NCBI GenBank assembly: GCA_003415625.1
Contig: PYIU01000002.1
Span: forward strand, 7,440,001 to 7,504,000
Length of the DNA stretch: 64,000 nt
Reading direction: 5' to 3'
DNA from: Aquanectria penicillioides
Taxonomy: Eukaryota; Ascomycota; Sordariomycetes; Hypocreales; Nectriaceae
A program made the translations under genes and the position numbers. Shown piece by piece: positions 38,670-51,219 of this stretch. The notes beneath the pieces are model-generated. The model saw only the letters and a list, made by a program, of their open reading frames with translations, was not told the origin of the DNA and made no database searches. Every line of letters starts with the position of its first letter. Within the stretch, counting starts at the first letter, position 1.

Positions 38670-41600
38670 TTTCTTTTTAATGCCTTAATGCTTGCCTTTA
38701 AGTAAACTAAAGGCATAATATAAAAGGAAAACTTTAAGCTTAATTTATTTAAATATAAAGAAAATCTTAAAGAAAGCATTTAATTAAATGCTTTATATCT
38801 ATAATTTATTATTTAATCTATTATTATTTCCCTTTATAATTTATTTTACTTTTAATACTTAATCTTTCTATTTTAACTTTACTATTACCTTTCTCTATAA
38901 TATAATTCCTAATTATAATATTAATTAATATAAAACTAATAAATAAAAATTAAAGGTTTAAATAGCTTATAAGTAATAGTTATAATTTTATTCTATTAGT
39001 TTATTAAAATTAACCCTTTTAGTATATAAAAGATTTAGCTCTTTATTTAAAGGAGTTTAAAAATAGCCTATTAATTAATCTAAAGTAAATTTATTTATTT
39101 AGTTTTTGTAATTATCTTTCTTTTAGCAAAAGCAATATAGTTTAAATTGTAATTACTTTATTAAGTTTAAATAGTAGTATTAATAATATTTCTAACTATA
39201 GTATTAGCAATTATAGTATAATTCCTTTCTTTTGCTATATATTTAATTAATTAAGGAATTAATAAAGGCAATATAAAGCGCTTATAAAAACTCTATTTAT
39301 TATTTTTAGCAATAAATAAATTTAAGTCTATTTAATTAAATTGCTATAAAATAGTTAATTTAAATAAAGATATCTATTAAATTAATTAAATTAATTTAAT
39401 TATTTACTTTTTGCTTAAAAAGTTAATAAATATTTAATTAAATGCATTAAAATAAATAGATATATTTTAGTTAATTTAAATTTCTTTTTTAAATATACTT
39501 AATTAAATAGTATTTATATAAATTAATAAGCTAATAGGCAATTTATATAAGAGCTAAGCAAATTTAATTATTAATTTAAGCTTAATAATAGGTTTAAAGG
39601 CAAAAGTTTTAAACTTAAGGCATAAACTATAAAGGTAAATTACTTTAATGTTTTAACTTTAGCAGTTTAAAGCTTATTTAAAACCTTTTTCTTTATTATT
39701 ACTTAAGGTAATAATAACTTTAGTAAATTTATTAATTTTAATAAAAAATCTATCTATTATTTAATATCTATAGGTTTAATAGCATTTAATTAAATTATTA
39801 GCTAAAGGATAGTAAAGCAATTAAGGGCTTAATAGTAAAGATAGACTTATTTAATAGCTATTGCCTTAAGGATTAAATAGCTTTAAGATAATTTAATATT
39901 TATTTTTAAAAGTTTAATAATTAACTTTCTTTTAGTTTATTATATAGTAATCTCTTAAATTAATATAAAGCTATTAAATATTAAAGAAACTATTTTAAAA
40001 TCTTAAGATATAAGTAGATTTTTAGGTTTTAGTAAGTTCTATAAGCTTATATTAATTAAAGAACTTTCTATTAGTAATATTAAGTTTATTAAGGATAATA
40101 GTATTAATAAAGTTTTATATTTAATTAGTATTTAAAGCAATTAATTAAATACTTTTCCTTTATTTATACTTAATAAAAACCTAATTATAGTGCATTAATA
40201 CTAAAAGGGAATTATTAATAGTATTATACTTACTATTAAAGATTAAGGGCTAAATTATAAGGCATTTAATAATTAAAGTTTTAATAAATCTAACTATTCT
40301 ATAGATATTAAAAAAGAGAAAGAAAGCACTTAAAAAGCTATATTTTTAATTTTTAGCTTACTTAATAATAGATATAATAAAAACTAAGAAATTATAGAGT
40401 AGCTCTATTTTAATTATAATCTCCCTTTATACTATAATAAATATAATAGCTTGCTTATTCTAAAGGATATTAATAGTATTATAAATAATTAAATACTTTA
40501 GCTATCTATTTTAAATAAAGAAGCTTTAATAGATAGTATTAATAAAATAAATAAAGCTAATTAATAGCCTTTTATTATATATTGCTTATTAGAACTTTAT
40601 AGGTATAAAACTAATTAAATATTTAATCTTTTTAATATTTATCCCTTTTAGTAAAAGCTTATAAAAAAAGCTCTTTTGCTTTTATTTATTTTTTTTAATC
40701 TTAATGCTTATAATTAAAAGATTAATTTAATAAATTATAAGAATATTAATAAATCTATAGGTAAGGGTAATAAGAAAAGCTTAAATACTAAAGTTTAAGG
40801 CTATTTCCTTTTTTTATAGGTTTTTAAATAAATCCTATAGATCTTAATAATAAAATATTTAAGCTTAGCAAAAGTTAAAAAAGAAGTCTTTAAAGCAATT
40901 AATATTAATAAGCTAAAAATTTTAATTGCTTTTATTACTTAAAATAGGCTAAGTTTTTAATTTATTAAACTAATAATCCTAATTTATTTAAGGGTAAAAT
41001 AGTATAGATTAACTATTAAGCAATTAATTAAATATTTTAATAGTATTTTTTTTACTAAAAGAAAAGAAATCTTTAATTCTACCTTTATTTTAAATAACTC
41101 TTTTAGCTATATAAAGGTCTTTATTTAATATTAAAAATTGCACTTTTAAAATAGTTATACTTAAGATTGCTTTCTTTAGCCCTATTATAAAATAAAGTAA
41201 AGGTTAATAAAGGGTTTAAAAGCTTATAATTAAATACTTATAATTTAAAAAATAAAGATTATTAATATTTTATAGGTATTATAAATAAAGTTAAAGTAAT
41301 ATAATTTACTATAAAATTATTAAAAGAAGGAAAAGAGTTATAAGCATAAAGTAAATTAATATAATTTAAATGCCTTTATTTTTAGTTTAATATTATTTAA
41401 GTAAATTACTATTTTAATATTTATATATATATAAATACTAATAAATTTCTTAAAATAGTATACTTTTTAATATTTAATAAGAATTTTATTAGTATTTAGT
41501 TTTTACTTTAAATCTTAAGGGTTAATTTTCTATTTATTATAAAAGCACTATATTAGCCCTTCTTTCTATTTCTTTCTTTTTAGCTTATTATTCTTTATTT

Positions 41601-43540
41601 TTTTAATTCTTTTATACCTTTAGTTATTATTGCAATTTTTATTTTTTATTTTATAATAGCTTTATATTGCAATAAGCTTAAGTCTTTTGCCTTTATACCT
41701 TATAATTATTTTCTTAATATATATAATCTTACTATTAGCTATATTTAGGCTTTTAAATTCTTTTATTAATACTCTATTTATTAGTATATTTATAATAATT
41801 TCTTCTATAAGGCTTTAACTAATACTATTAGTATTACTATTAAATAATTAATAAATATTTCTTTTTATATTGCTTTTTAACTATTATTTTTATTTAATAA
41901 TTAATTAAATACTTTTAGATTTAATAATACTTTAATATTTAAATTTATAGCTTTTAAGCTTTTAATTAATTTAATTAGCCCTTATATATTAAAATTGCCT
42001 TTAAGGAAAATAGTAAGTAAATTAATTATAAACTTACTTAATAGTTTATTTTATAATTGCTATTTTATAATTTAGTACTTTATTTTAAAGTAGATCTTCT
42101 CTTTTAGTGCTAACTTTAGTCTATATATATCTCTATAGAATAGGCTTATTTAATAAAGTACTTCTTAACTTAATTATTAACTTGCTTTAAATATATTAAG
42201 GCATTTATTATTGCATTTATTAAATATATTAATCCCTTTATATATTATAAATGTATTTAATTATATACTTTTATAATTTCTATCTATAATAAATATATTT
42301 TTATTTCCTTTTATATATATATTTTAGCATTAAGTTATATAAATAGCTATTATATTAATTATATTTAAAATAGTTAATTTAAATATAAATAAAGCTTTTT
42401 TTATAAATATTAATTAAAGGGTCTTTATAAAGGCTTTTATAACTTTCTTTTAAATAGTATAAATACTATTAATAAGTCTACTTAATTATTAACTTTTATA
42501 GTAGATTTTCTTAAGCTAATTACTTGCCTATAAATTATATATAGTTTTTCTATTAGTAATATAGTTAATAATTATTAATTAATTAAATAAATATAAAAAG
42601 TATTTAATTAAAAGTATAAAGTAAATTTTAATTAATAAAAATAATAGTTTTTAGTTTATTTTTAATATAAATTAACTAAATATAGTTTTTAATTTATTAA
42701 TAATAATTTAATAAATAAAAAATAGTATTATAAAGCAATTAATTAAATATTTTTATACCCTTTAAGGCTATTATTATTATTATATTATTTTAATAACCTT
42801 TAAACTTAATTTCTATTAAATATATTTAGATTTTTAAATTTTTTATAAATATTAATACTTTATTTTTTACTATTTTTTATATATTTTTATTTATTTTTAA
42901 ATAATTTTAATTCTTTTATTATAGTTTTTAGGCATTTTTATTTTATTTTTATTAATTTTTAATATAATTTTTAAAGTTTTTAAATAGATTTTTAAGGGAT
43001 TTTTAAAGATTTTTAGTATTTTTTTAAGGTTTTTAATTAATTTTTAGTTATTTTTATTTAATTTTATTTAATTTTATTATTTTTTTATTTACTTTTAATT
43101 GCTTTTTATTTTGCTTTTTTACTTTATTTTAAATAGCTTATCTTTTTTTAGTATAGTATTAATTTTAGTATTTTTATTTTTCTTTTTTTAATTTTTAGTA
43201 TTTCTTTTTTAATAGTAATTTAACTATTTTTAGCTTAATGCTATTATTAACTATTTAATTAATTGCTTATTATATTTTAATATTATATTTATTAATTACT
43301 ATTTATCTTTAGAATTTAAACTTTAATAATCTTTTTAAGCTTAATATAAATATATATTATAGTATTATTATTTAAGCTTTTTATAGCATTTAAATTAAGT
43401 TTATTTTATTTTTGCTATTCTATAGATTTAATTTATATTTAATTAAATGCTTCTTTTTCTTTCCTTACCCTTAATAATACTTTTTAACTTATACTAAAAG
43501 TCTCTTTATTATTTTTATTTATTTACTATCTATTTTTATC

Positions 43541-46500
43541 CTTTATAAACTTTTTTAATTAATTACTATAGATTATACTAAAAAGCTTAACTTTATCTAT
43601 AGTATTAAGGATATAACTCTTTATTTTATTAAATATATTAGCAATTTTATAAAAGTCTAATTAATATAGCTTTATCTTTATAATATAAAATATATTCTTT
43701 TAATTTTATATATTATACTAAAGAATTAAATCTTTAATAGCAAAAGGCTCTTTATACAGCCTATATTAATTCTTTTTAGTCTTTTTATTAGCAATTAACC
43801 TTTAAAATATAGTTATTTATTACCTAACTTCTTTTATATCTTTTTGCTTTTACTTTAGAATTTTAATCCTTTATTTAAGTAAGTCTTTAGTAAAGATTAT
43901 ATTATTTTATTTAATTAAATGCTATATAGGCACTTTTACTTTTAAAAAAGGACTAGCTTTTATTTATAAAGTAAATAAAAAGGTAATCTTCTATATAAAG
44001 CGTAAATAGCTACTTTTTTAGCTAATAAAGCTATTAATAAAATATTTATTTATTTTCCTTTTTTTTTACACTTTTTCTTTAGGAAACTTATTATAGTAAT
44101 ATAACTACCTTTAATAAATTTATTTACTTTAGGGTTATAAATAAAAGTATTAATAACTTTTATATTAAGGCTATTAAGATCTTTAGGAATCCCTTTTATA
44201 ATCTCTTTTTTATTATTAATAATTACTCTTTTTAATATTCTATACTAATAATATAGTTTTCTAAAGAATTTTATAATATAATAACTATTTAATTTTAGGA
44301 TTAGCTTAGCCTTTATCTATTTATAAAAGTTATATTTAGCTTTTAATATAAATTTAAATTCTTTATTAAAAGGTATATACTATCTATTAAAATAAATCTT
44401 TATTATTAAATAAATAGGCTTAATAGATATAAAGACTTCTATTAATCTTTAGGGAATATATATTTAATATATTAGGCATTATTTAATAGCTTTTGCAATA
44501 CTTCTTTTTGCATTTTATTAATAGTACCTTTTAAAGAGAAGTATATAAATAGCATTATAACTATAATGCCCTTTATTAATATAGTATAATTTAATTAAAT
44601 CCTTTTAAATGTCTTTTTTCTTTATAACTAACCTTAAGTTATCTCTTTATTTTTTAGCCTTAATCTATAAGCAGCTATCTTTTATAAAGTGTTTTTTAGC
44701 TTTTAGCTATAAGCATTAATAATTCTATAGAGTAATACCTATTAGCCTTTTTAGTAAAAGTAAGTATTTCCTTAATTATAATAAAGGTCTATTATAATTC
44801 TTTTTTAATTTTATTTATTTATCCTTAATTTTAATAATATTAAAATAAGCATTAATAAACTCTTTAATATTACTTTTAGCCTTTTAGTCTATTTAATTAA
44901 ATGCTTTTAGACCTTTTTTAAATAGTTTATTAGCTATATTATTTTTATTTTTAAAAATATATTAAATAGTAAAGTTAAATAATAAAATATAATTAATCTA
45001 TTAAATAACTATTATATTAGGGATATTACTAGCCCTATTATTAAGTTAATAGATTAAAACTTAAGAATTTATTTTTAAGATAAAGGGCAATCTATATATA
45101 TAGCTATAAAGGCATTTAATTCTATATAATATACCCTTATATTTAAGTTTAATAGTATTATACCTTTATTTTATAGAAATCTAAAGATTAGATTTATACT
45201 TTATTAAATGCCTCTTCCCTTTATTATTTATATTAATACTATACCTTAGCCTTCTTTATTAGCATTAGTTATAAGAATAACCTTTTTAAATTTTTTAAAA
45301 AGGTTTAATATTGCTAAAATAAAAATAAAGGTTATCTTTTCTTTAAGAACTACTATAATATTAGCTTATTTCTTACTCTATATTTATATAGCATCCTTCC
45401 TTAATAATTAAATAAAAGATTTAGTAATTTAAGTATATCTTTTAATTTAAATTTAATAGTAGCCTATAATTCCTAAAAATGCTTTAATTTACTTTAGGTT
45501 ATAATATCTTTTCTATTTATTAATTTTAATTACTTTTTTCTTTACTAGCTACCTTTTAGCTATACTATATAAATATCTAATAATAACTATAGTATACTAA
45601 TAGAACTTTAATTTCTTTATAGAAATTATATACTTAAATAGCTTAATATTTAAAAGAGTTTTATTTAAATTACTTAAATGCTTTAGAATAAATTTCTATA
45701 TATTAGGGAATACCTTCTCTCTATTATATTTAATCTTTAGTTCTTTAATAATAATATTATTTAAAAAGGCTTAATAGACTTTTAGTAATAAATTAAAAAG
45801 GATTTTAATTATAATCCTTAAGAACTATACTATTAAATTAATTCTTCCTTATAATAAAGTATATATCTTAAAAAGCCCTAATAGTATATTAAAAGTTATT
45901 AAATCTTAACTTTCTTTTATTAAGGAAATTTAATTATATTTTAAAAAGAAATCTAAAAGAGTTAGGATTTTATATATTTTAAATTTAATTAAAAATTTAT
46001 TAGCTTCTAAAGGAATTAATCTATTCTATATTATATATATATTATATCTTTTAGCTAAATTAATTAAATAAAGTCTATTATTCTTTTTTACTATTAGTAT
46101 ATATAGGTTCTAATAAATAGTATAAAACTTTTAAAGGATTTCTCTTTTTATTTAAGTTTTTAATAACTTAATAACCTTCTTTTTTAATCCTTTAGGGATT
46201 AAAATATTTTCTATTTATTAGGCTTTATATTTAATTATCTTAATAATCTATAAAGGGGCTACTTTAGGGTTTAGTCTTCTATACTCCTTAAAATCTTAAG
46301 TAAATGCTACTTCTTTATTATAAAGAATTTCTAAAAGAATACTTCTTTCTTTATTAATAAAGATCCCTTTTATTTAATTAATTACTTTTTAAAGTCTTTC
46401 TTTATATAGCCTTAATCCTTTAGCTATTTTAAAGAACTTAAGTATTAAAAGCTTTAAGTACTTAAACTTTTCTTTAAGGTCTCTCTTTACTTTTTTTTAT

Positions 46501-48491
46501 TTTTTCTCTTTTTAATATAGATTCCCTTTAGAAATAGATCTATTTAATAAAATATTATCTTTAAAATATATTTTATTAGCTTTTTATTTATATATTATAT
46601 TAATAAATACTACTTTCTTTTTTTAGTATATAGCTAATTATAGCTTTTTTTTTACCTTTATTACCTTTATATAATTAACTTTTAATTAATTTTTAATTAT
46701 TAATTAAATTATTGCTTTTATTAATGCCTTATTTAACTATTTAATTAAATGCTTATTATTATTTTCTTTTAGACCCTATAATTCTATTAGTTTAAAAGAA
46801 CTTTAGGAATTTATTTTTAATTGCTTTAAATAGTCTCTATACTCCTTAAGGCATTCTATTTAATATTTTTAGTAGTAAGTATAATAATTTTAATTAAGCT
46901 AAATTAATATTATAAAAGCATTTTTTCTTTTAAAGATATATAATTAAATATAACTTTAGTAGCCTTAATAAAAGGCATTTTTAAAATAAAAGAAATAGAA
47001 ATATATTCTCTTAAAGTAATATAGAATCTCTATACTATTTAAATATTTTTAAGAAATAGCTTAATATTTACTTCTCTATATATTTAAATTTAATTATTAA
47101 AGTAAAATATAATAAAAGCTTCTATAAGCTTTACTTTTAGCTTGCATTTTTATACTATTTTATTAAAGATAATATTTCCTTTTAACCTAAAATCTACTAA
47201 AGCTTTTTAAGTTATTCTATTAAAGTTATTTAACTTTATTTAAATTTTTAGTAATTTTTAGCATTAAGCTAAAGTTCTTTAATACTATTAGTTTAAAATA
47301 TTTATATAGACTATTAAATGCATTTAATTAAATATAACTTTTCCCTCTTTAATTATTATATAGCTAATATTAACTTTATTAATACTTCTTTAATCCTTAA
47401 TAAAGTATTCTTTAGGCAATAGTATATAATAAGGTTTAGATTCCTTCTTAATTAATATACTATTAATATTATATTACTTAATAATATAGTTAAAATACTC
47501 CTTTAAGAATATTGCTTTTAAATTATTAATTATAATTAAATTAATAGCTTACTAAATCTATCTCTTTTTAAGTAAGGGTTTAAATTTTATTTATTTAATT
47601 TCTTTTATTCCCTTTATATAATTAAAAACTATCTTTAAGATATTATTACTTAAGGGAGGGTTAAAGGTAATTAAATCCTTAATAGTTATTTAGACTTTTA
47701 ATTTTATTACCTTTTTATAAACTTATTTCCTTATTTAAATAATTTTAAGCATTTAATTAAAAGCATTTTAATTCTTTTTTTTATAAATAATATTAGCAAT
47801 CTCTCTATTTTTAATAAGTTCTTTATTTATAATTTAAATAAAAAATTAAATTCCCTTTTTCTCTTTTTAATTAGCTAATTTTTCTTTTAATTTTACTTTT
47901 ATATATTTTATAGTATTAGTTTTTAATATAATATTAATAATAAAAGGGTTATTAATTAATTTTATAGCTTAATTATTAATAAAAATGCAATTAACTTTAG
48001 GTTCTTAAGTCTCCTTAAGGGAATTTCTATTAAGCATTAAGAAGCTATACTTTAGTTAGTTAATATACCTAAAGAAGTCTTTAATTAAATGCTTCTCTTT
48101 TTTAGCAATTTACTATTTTTATATATTTAGCTTATTTATTATTATAACCTTAGCTTAGCTATAAATCTTAAAGGTAGGGAATTTTAAGATCTATAAAATA
48201 ATTATTTTTTTTATTTCTTTTTTAATAATAAGCTTATATATTAGTTTTAAGGGTAATAAAAGTTTCTATTGCTTTATTTAAATAAAGCTAGTATTGCTAT
48301 TATAATCTATAAATCCCCTTTTTTTATTTTTTATAAAAAGTAAGCAATAGTTTAAAAAATGCCTTACTTTTATATAATAGAAGTACTTTAGATCCCTATT
48401 ATAATTTATATTAATATAAAAGTTATAATAAAAATATATATAATTAAATTCTTTTATTTAATTAAAGTTATTCTTAATTAATAATAATAAT
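43541..48491 (-). pseudogene. gag-pol of gypsy-2 copy 3, RIP-degraded
   Basis: Coordinates are mapped from copy 2. The RT active site is again FLNN (minus-strand codons near 45753-45759). The DNA is colinear with copy 2 in reverse complement across gag, RT, RNase H and integrase, with a comparable density of stops. No insertion occurs between RNase H and integrase, unlike copy 1. Confidence 0.72.
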
Positions 48492-50314
48492 CTTATTTTT
48501 AATTAATTAATCTTTTAGTATATAATTCTCTTTAACTTCTATAATTTATTTATAATATTTTAGGCTATATTAATTTATAGCTTCTTTATTTCTTTAGTAA
48601 AAAGACTTAATTTCCTTTTTAAGCTTTAGATAGAGTTAAGAAACTTAAGCTTTTAATGCTAAAGCTAATTTTAATAAGCAAAAGGTTTTTTAATTTTCCT
48701 AAAATATCTAAAGTTATTATCTTTCTTTTTTATTTAAAAGATTTAAATTTCTTTTTTAGTATTAAAAAAGTTTTTAATTAACCTAATTATCTCTTTATAC
48801 CTTATTATTCTTAAGGTATTTAGGTATTTCCCTTTCTATTAGTAAATATTAATAATAATATTTTTTAATATAGCATTATAAATAGCCTAAGCCTATACTA
48901 TAAAAGCCTTTTAGCTAATAGAATCTACTTTTCTATTAAATTAAATATACTTTATAAGCCACTAAAGAATAATTCTATACTTTATAGACTAAATTAAAGT
49001 TATATTTATTTATTAAAGCTTATTTTTAAGTAGATTTAATTAATTTAAATCCTAATACTTAAAGGTTTTTAAAAGGTTTTGCTTTATAATAGCTTAATTA
49101 TTGCCTTTTAATAAGTTTATAATATCTTAAGATACTTTAAAGATTATATAGTATATAAAAGCTTTATTTTTTATATTATTTATAACTTTTTAATTAATTA
49201 TAAATCTATTATATAATTTAAGGAAATATATAATATTTCTTTTATTAAAAATTATATTAAGCAATTAAATAAAGGTAATAGTTACTTTTATTATTTTAGC
49301 TAATATATTTAGTTTATTCTTTTTAGAAATATTAATATTAATAGTATTAATTAACTTAAAAAGAATAATTAAAGATTATTAACTATATTAATTCTTTTTA
49401 CTTTTAATAGAGCTTAAGGGATTTAATTGCATTTAATTAAATATTCCTTTTATTTTTTTATCTAAAGGCATTAATAAATTATAGTTATTAGGATTTCTAT
49501 AATAAATATTCTAGTATATATATATAGGGAAGTATAGGCTAGCTATTTAACTTTTAAAATTATAAATTATAATAAAATAATATATATATATAATAAAAGA
49601 ATAAAATAATAAAATAAATTAAAATATATATTAAAATAATTAAAAAAAGTAAAGAAAAAAAATAATAGTATTATATTTAATAAGGCTTTATTTTAATAAA
49701 TTTAAATTAGCTTTTTAAAGTTAATAATAATAAATAAAATAGCTAATTAAAATAGTAATAAGTATATATATATACCTTTTAGCTAAAGTCTAAAAACTAA
49801 TAAAAATAATAAAAATTTTCTATTCTTTATAATTAATTAAGGGTTAAATAATCTTTTTCTTTCTTTTCTTTTTTCTTTTTTAATCTATAAACTAAGCTTT
49901 TAGTAGTCTTAAGTATACTTTAATATTTAAAAGTATTTAATTAAATGCTTATATATTATTTATATTATTATTTTACTTTATATACCTTTATGCTAATATA
50001 TTAATACTATATTAAATTATTGAATTTTTTTATATATTTGCCTTAACTATAATAATAGATTTTCTTTTTTTAAAATGCAAATTTATATTAATATCTTTAT
50101 TTACTTTTAGTATTATTTTTAATTTTAATACTCTTTATTTTTATAAAAGTAATAGGTTTTTTAATATTTAAAAATTTTTAAATCTTTATAATTAATTATT
50201 TACTATTTCTTTAGGTTCTTAATAATAGCTTAAAAGTATTATTAAAGAGTTTAATTAAATACTTTAATATCTTTTTAAATAACTTAAAGGCTTCTCTTTA
50301 CTATAACCTTTAAA

Positions 50315-50697
50315 TATATTAATAGATAGAGATATTAGCTAAAATATATACCTTACCTAAAAGGGTATAGAATAAGTAAGTTTAATTAAAGACTAAATAG
50401 CCTTTTTAAGTAGCTATAAATAATTTAAAAGAGTATTAAAGCATTTAATTAAATGCTTTAAAGTGTCCCTTAAAGAAAAGAAAGAAAGAAAATAGGGCAG
50501 AAAGTTATAAATAAAGTAATATTATAAGGGGCTGCATTAGGACTTTAATAGGGTCTAAATGCAAGGAATTTAAAATTTCAAAAATAAAAATTGATTGGAG
50601 AAAACTGCCTATTCATTTCCTATATCTCTAAGGTCCCTTTTATCTTCCTGACCAACCTGATGATAGATTGATCCACATTACCCTAGACCCCAACTCA
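50315..50697 (-). repeat. 5' LTR of gypsy-2 copy 3, with a RIP boundary inside it
   Basis: The left two thirds carry the usual RIP changes. From about 50570 to the end the sequence is nearly that of the solo LTR at 1059-1440, with only about three transitions. It ends in the unmutated GACCCCAACTCA. Confidence 0.9.
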
Positions 50698-50698
50698 C

Positions 50699-50802
50699 TA
50701 CATTGGAAAAGTTGGTTATGCCAGTGATGCGGTTACGGGTTTTGTTACCACCTCTCCGGCAGGAGAGGTGGGGTTGAAAGCTAGCTTACATAACCCAGCG
50801 GG
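50699..50802 (-). repeat. Right terminal inverted repeat of the pogo-like transposon
   Basis: Inverted partner of 1894-2013. This copy is essentially free of RIP changes. The hairpin with ACCTCTCC arms lies at 50751-50770. The outer end CCCAGCGGG is followed by TA (50803-50804). Confidence 0.82.
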
Positions 50803-51219
50803 TAGTTGACAACCGAGGCAATGGCCGAAACTGCAGACATGGCTGGGCTATTAATTCATTGGCCAACTCTAAAAACCACCTGTTGCTAGGTTTTTTGCGT
50901 CGGGTATCTATCCACTTTTGGCACCATCATACAGCGACCAGGGACGGAAGCAAGACCAGCTATCCGCGGAGACCCGCTATAGTCCGCAGTCGCGTAAATC
51001 TTTGTGCTATAAAAGTCACAAACCGGCATCGTAGCAGGGAGATGAAGTAGTTCTAGTCGTCTTCCTGTCCTACACCGGCTGTAGAGAGTCCGCTAACCCC
51101 TCATCTGGATCTTCGATAAGTCCTAGTGCTTTCAAATATGTGTGAGGACGACCACGCGCGCGAAATTGTGAAGCATACCACCCCGCAGCTCTCTATAGTT
51201 CGCTAACAGCCTGTACCAA
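50803..51219. other. Upstream region of the methyltransferase gene
   Basis: Normal composition begins abruptly at the transposon end. No gene is recognised. It contains the TCCGCGGAGA site at 50963 shared with the other cluster promoters. The transposon block therefore ends only about 420 bp from a coding start. Confidence 0.6.
50963..50972. promoter_or_regulatory. Candidate Zn2Cys6-type site TCCGCGGAGA upstream of the methyltransferase
   Basis: The palindromic core TCCGCGGA extends to TCCGCGGAGACCC, about 255 bp upstream of the proposed start. The same 10 bases recur upstream of the Zn2Cys6 gene. CCG/CGG half-sites are the usual target of this regulator class; the assignment is inference. 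Confidence 0.5.

Larger units (their letters stand above)
38287..50697 (-). mobile_element. Ty3/gypsy element gypsy-2, copy 3, uninterrupted
   Basis: LTRs lie at 38287-38669 and 50315-50697; total 12,411 bp with no internal insertion, so it is the length reference for the family. Flanks are CTAT (38283-38286) and CTAC (50698-50701), a 4-bp duplication with one C-to-T change. Coding is on the minus strand. It inserted into the right terminal repeat of the pogo-like element. RIP is heavy except for the last 125 bp at the right edge. Confidence 0.9.
1894..50802 (+). mobile_element. Pogo/Tigger-like DNA transposon, outermost shell of a nested TE block
   Basis: The two ends are inverted repeats of each other, starting CCCGGTGGGT on the left and, read inward on the minus strand, CCCGCTGGGT on the right. 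Both are flanked by TA (1892-1893 and 50803-50804), the target site of the Tc1/mariner/pogo superfamily. Removing the three retroelements inserted directly into it leaves about 2.8 kb: 1894-2468, 10394-12024, 37764-38286 and 50702-50802. That is a normal size for a pogo-like element. The largest remaining piece encodes a RIP-damaged DDE transposase on the plus strand. The right end is nearly unmutated and the left end carries mostly RIP-type changes. The length given spans all nested insertions. Confidence 0.8.

Noticed and set aside
2050..50560. Possible centromere or mitochondrial insertion because of extreme AT content
   Set aside because: The AT bias is explained by directional C-to-T/G-to-A change in identifiable transposons with target duplications. 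Nothing specific to mitochondria is seen, and a centromere cannot be inferred from 49 kb of RIP-mutated DNA alone.
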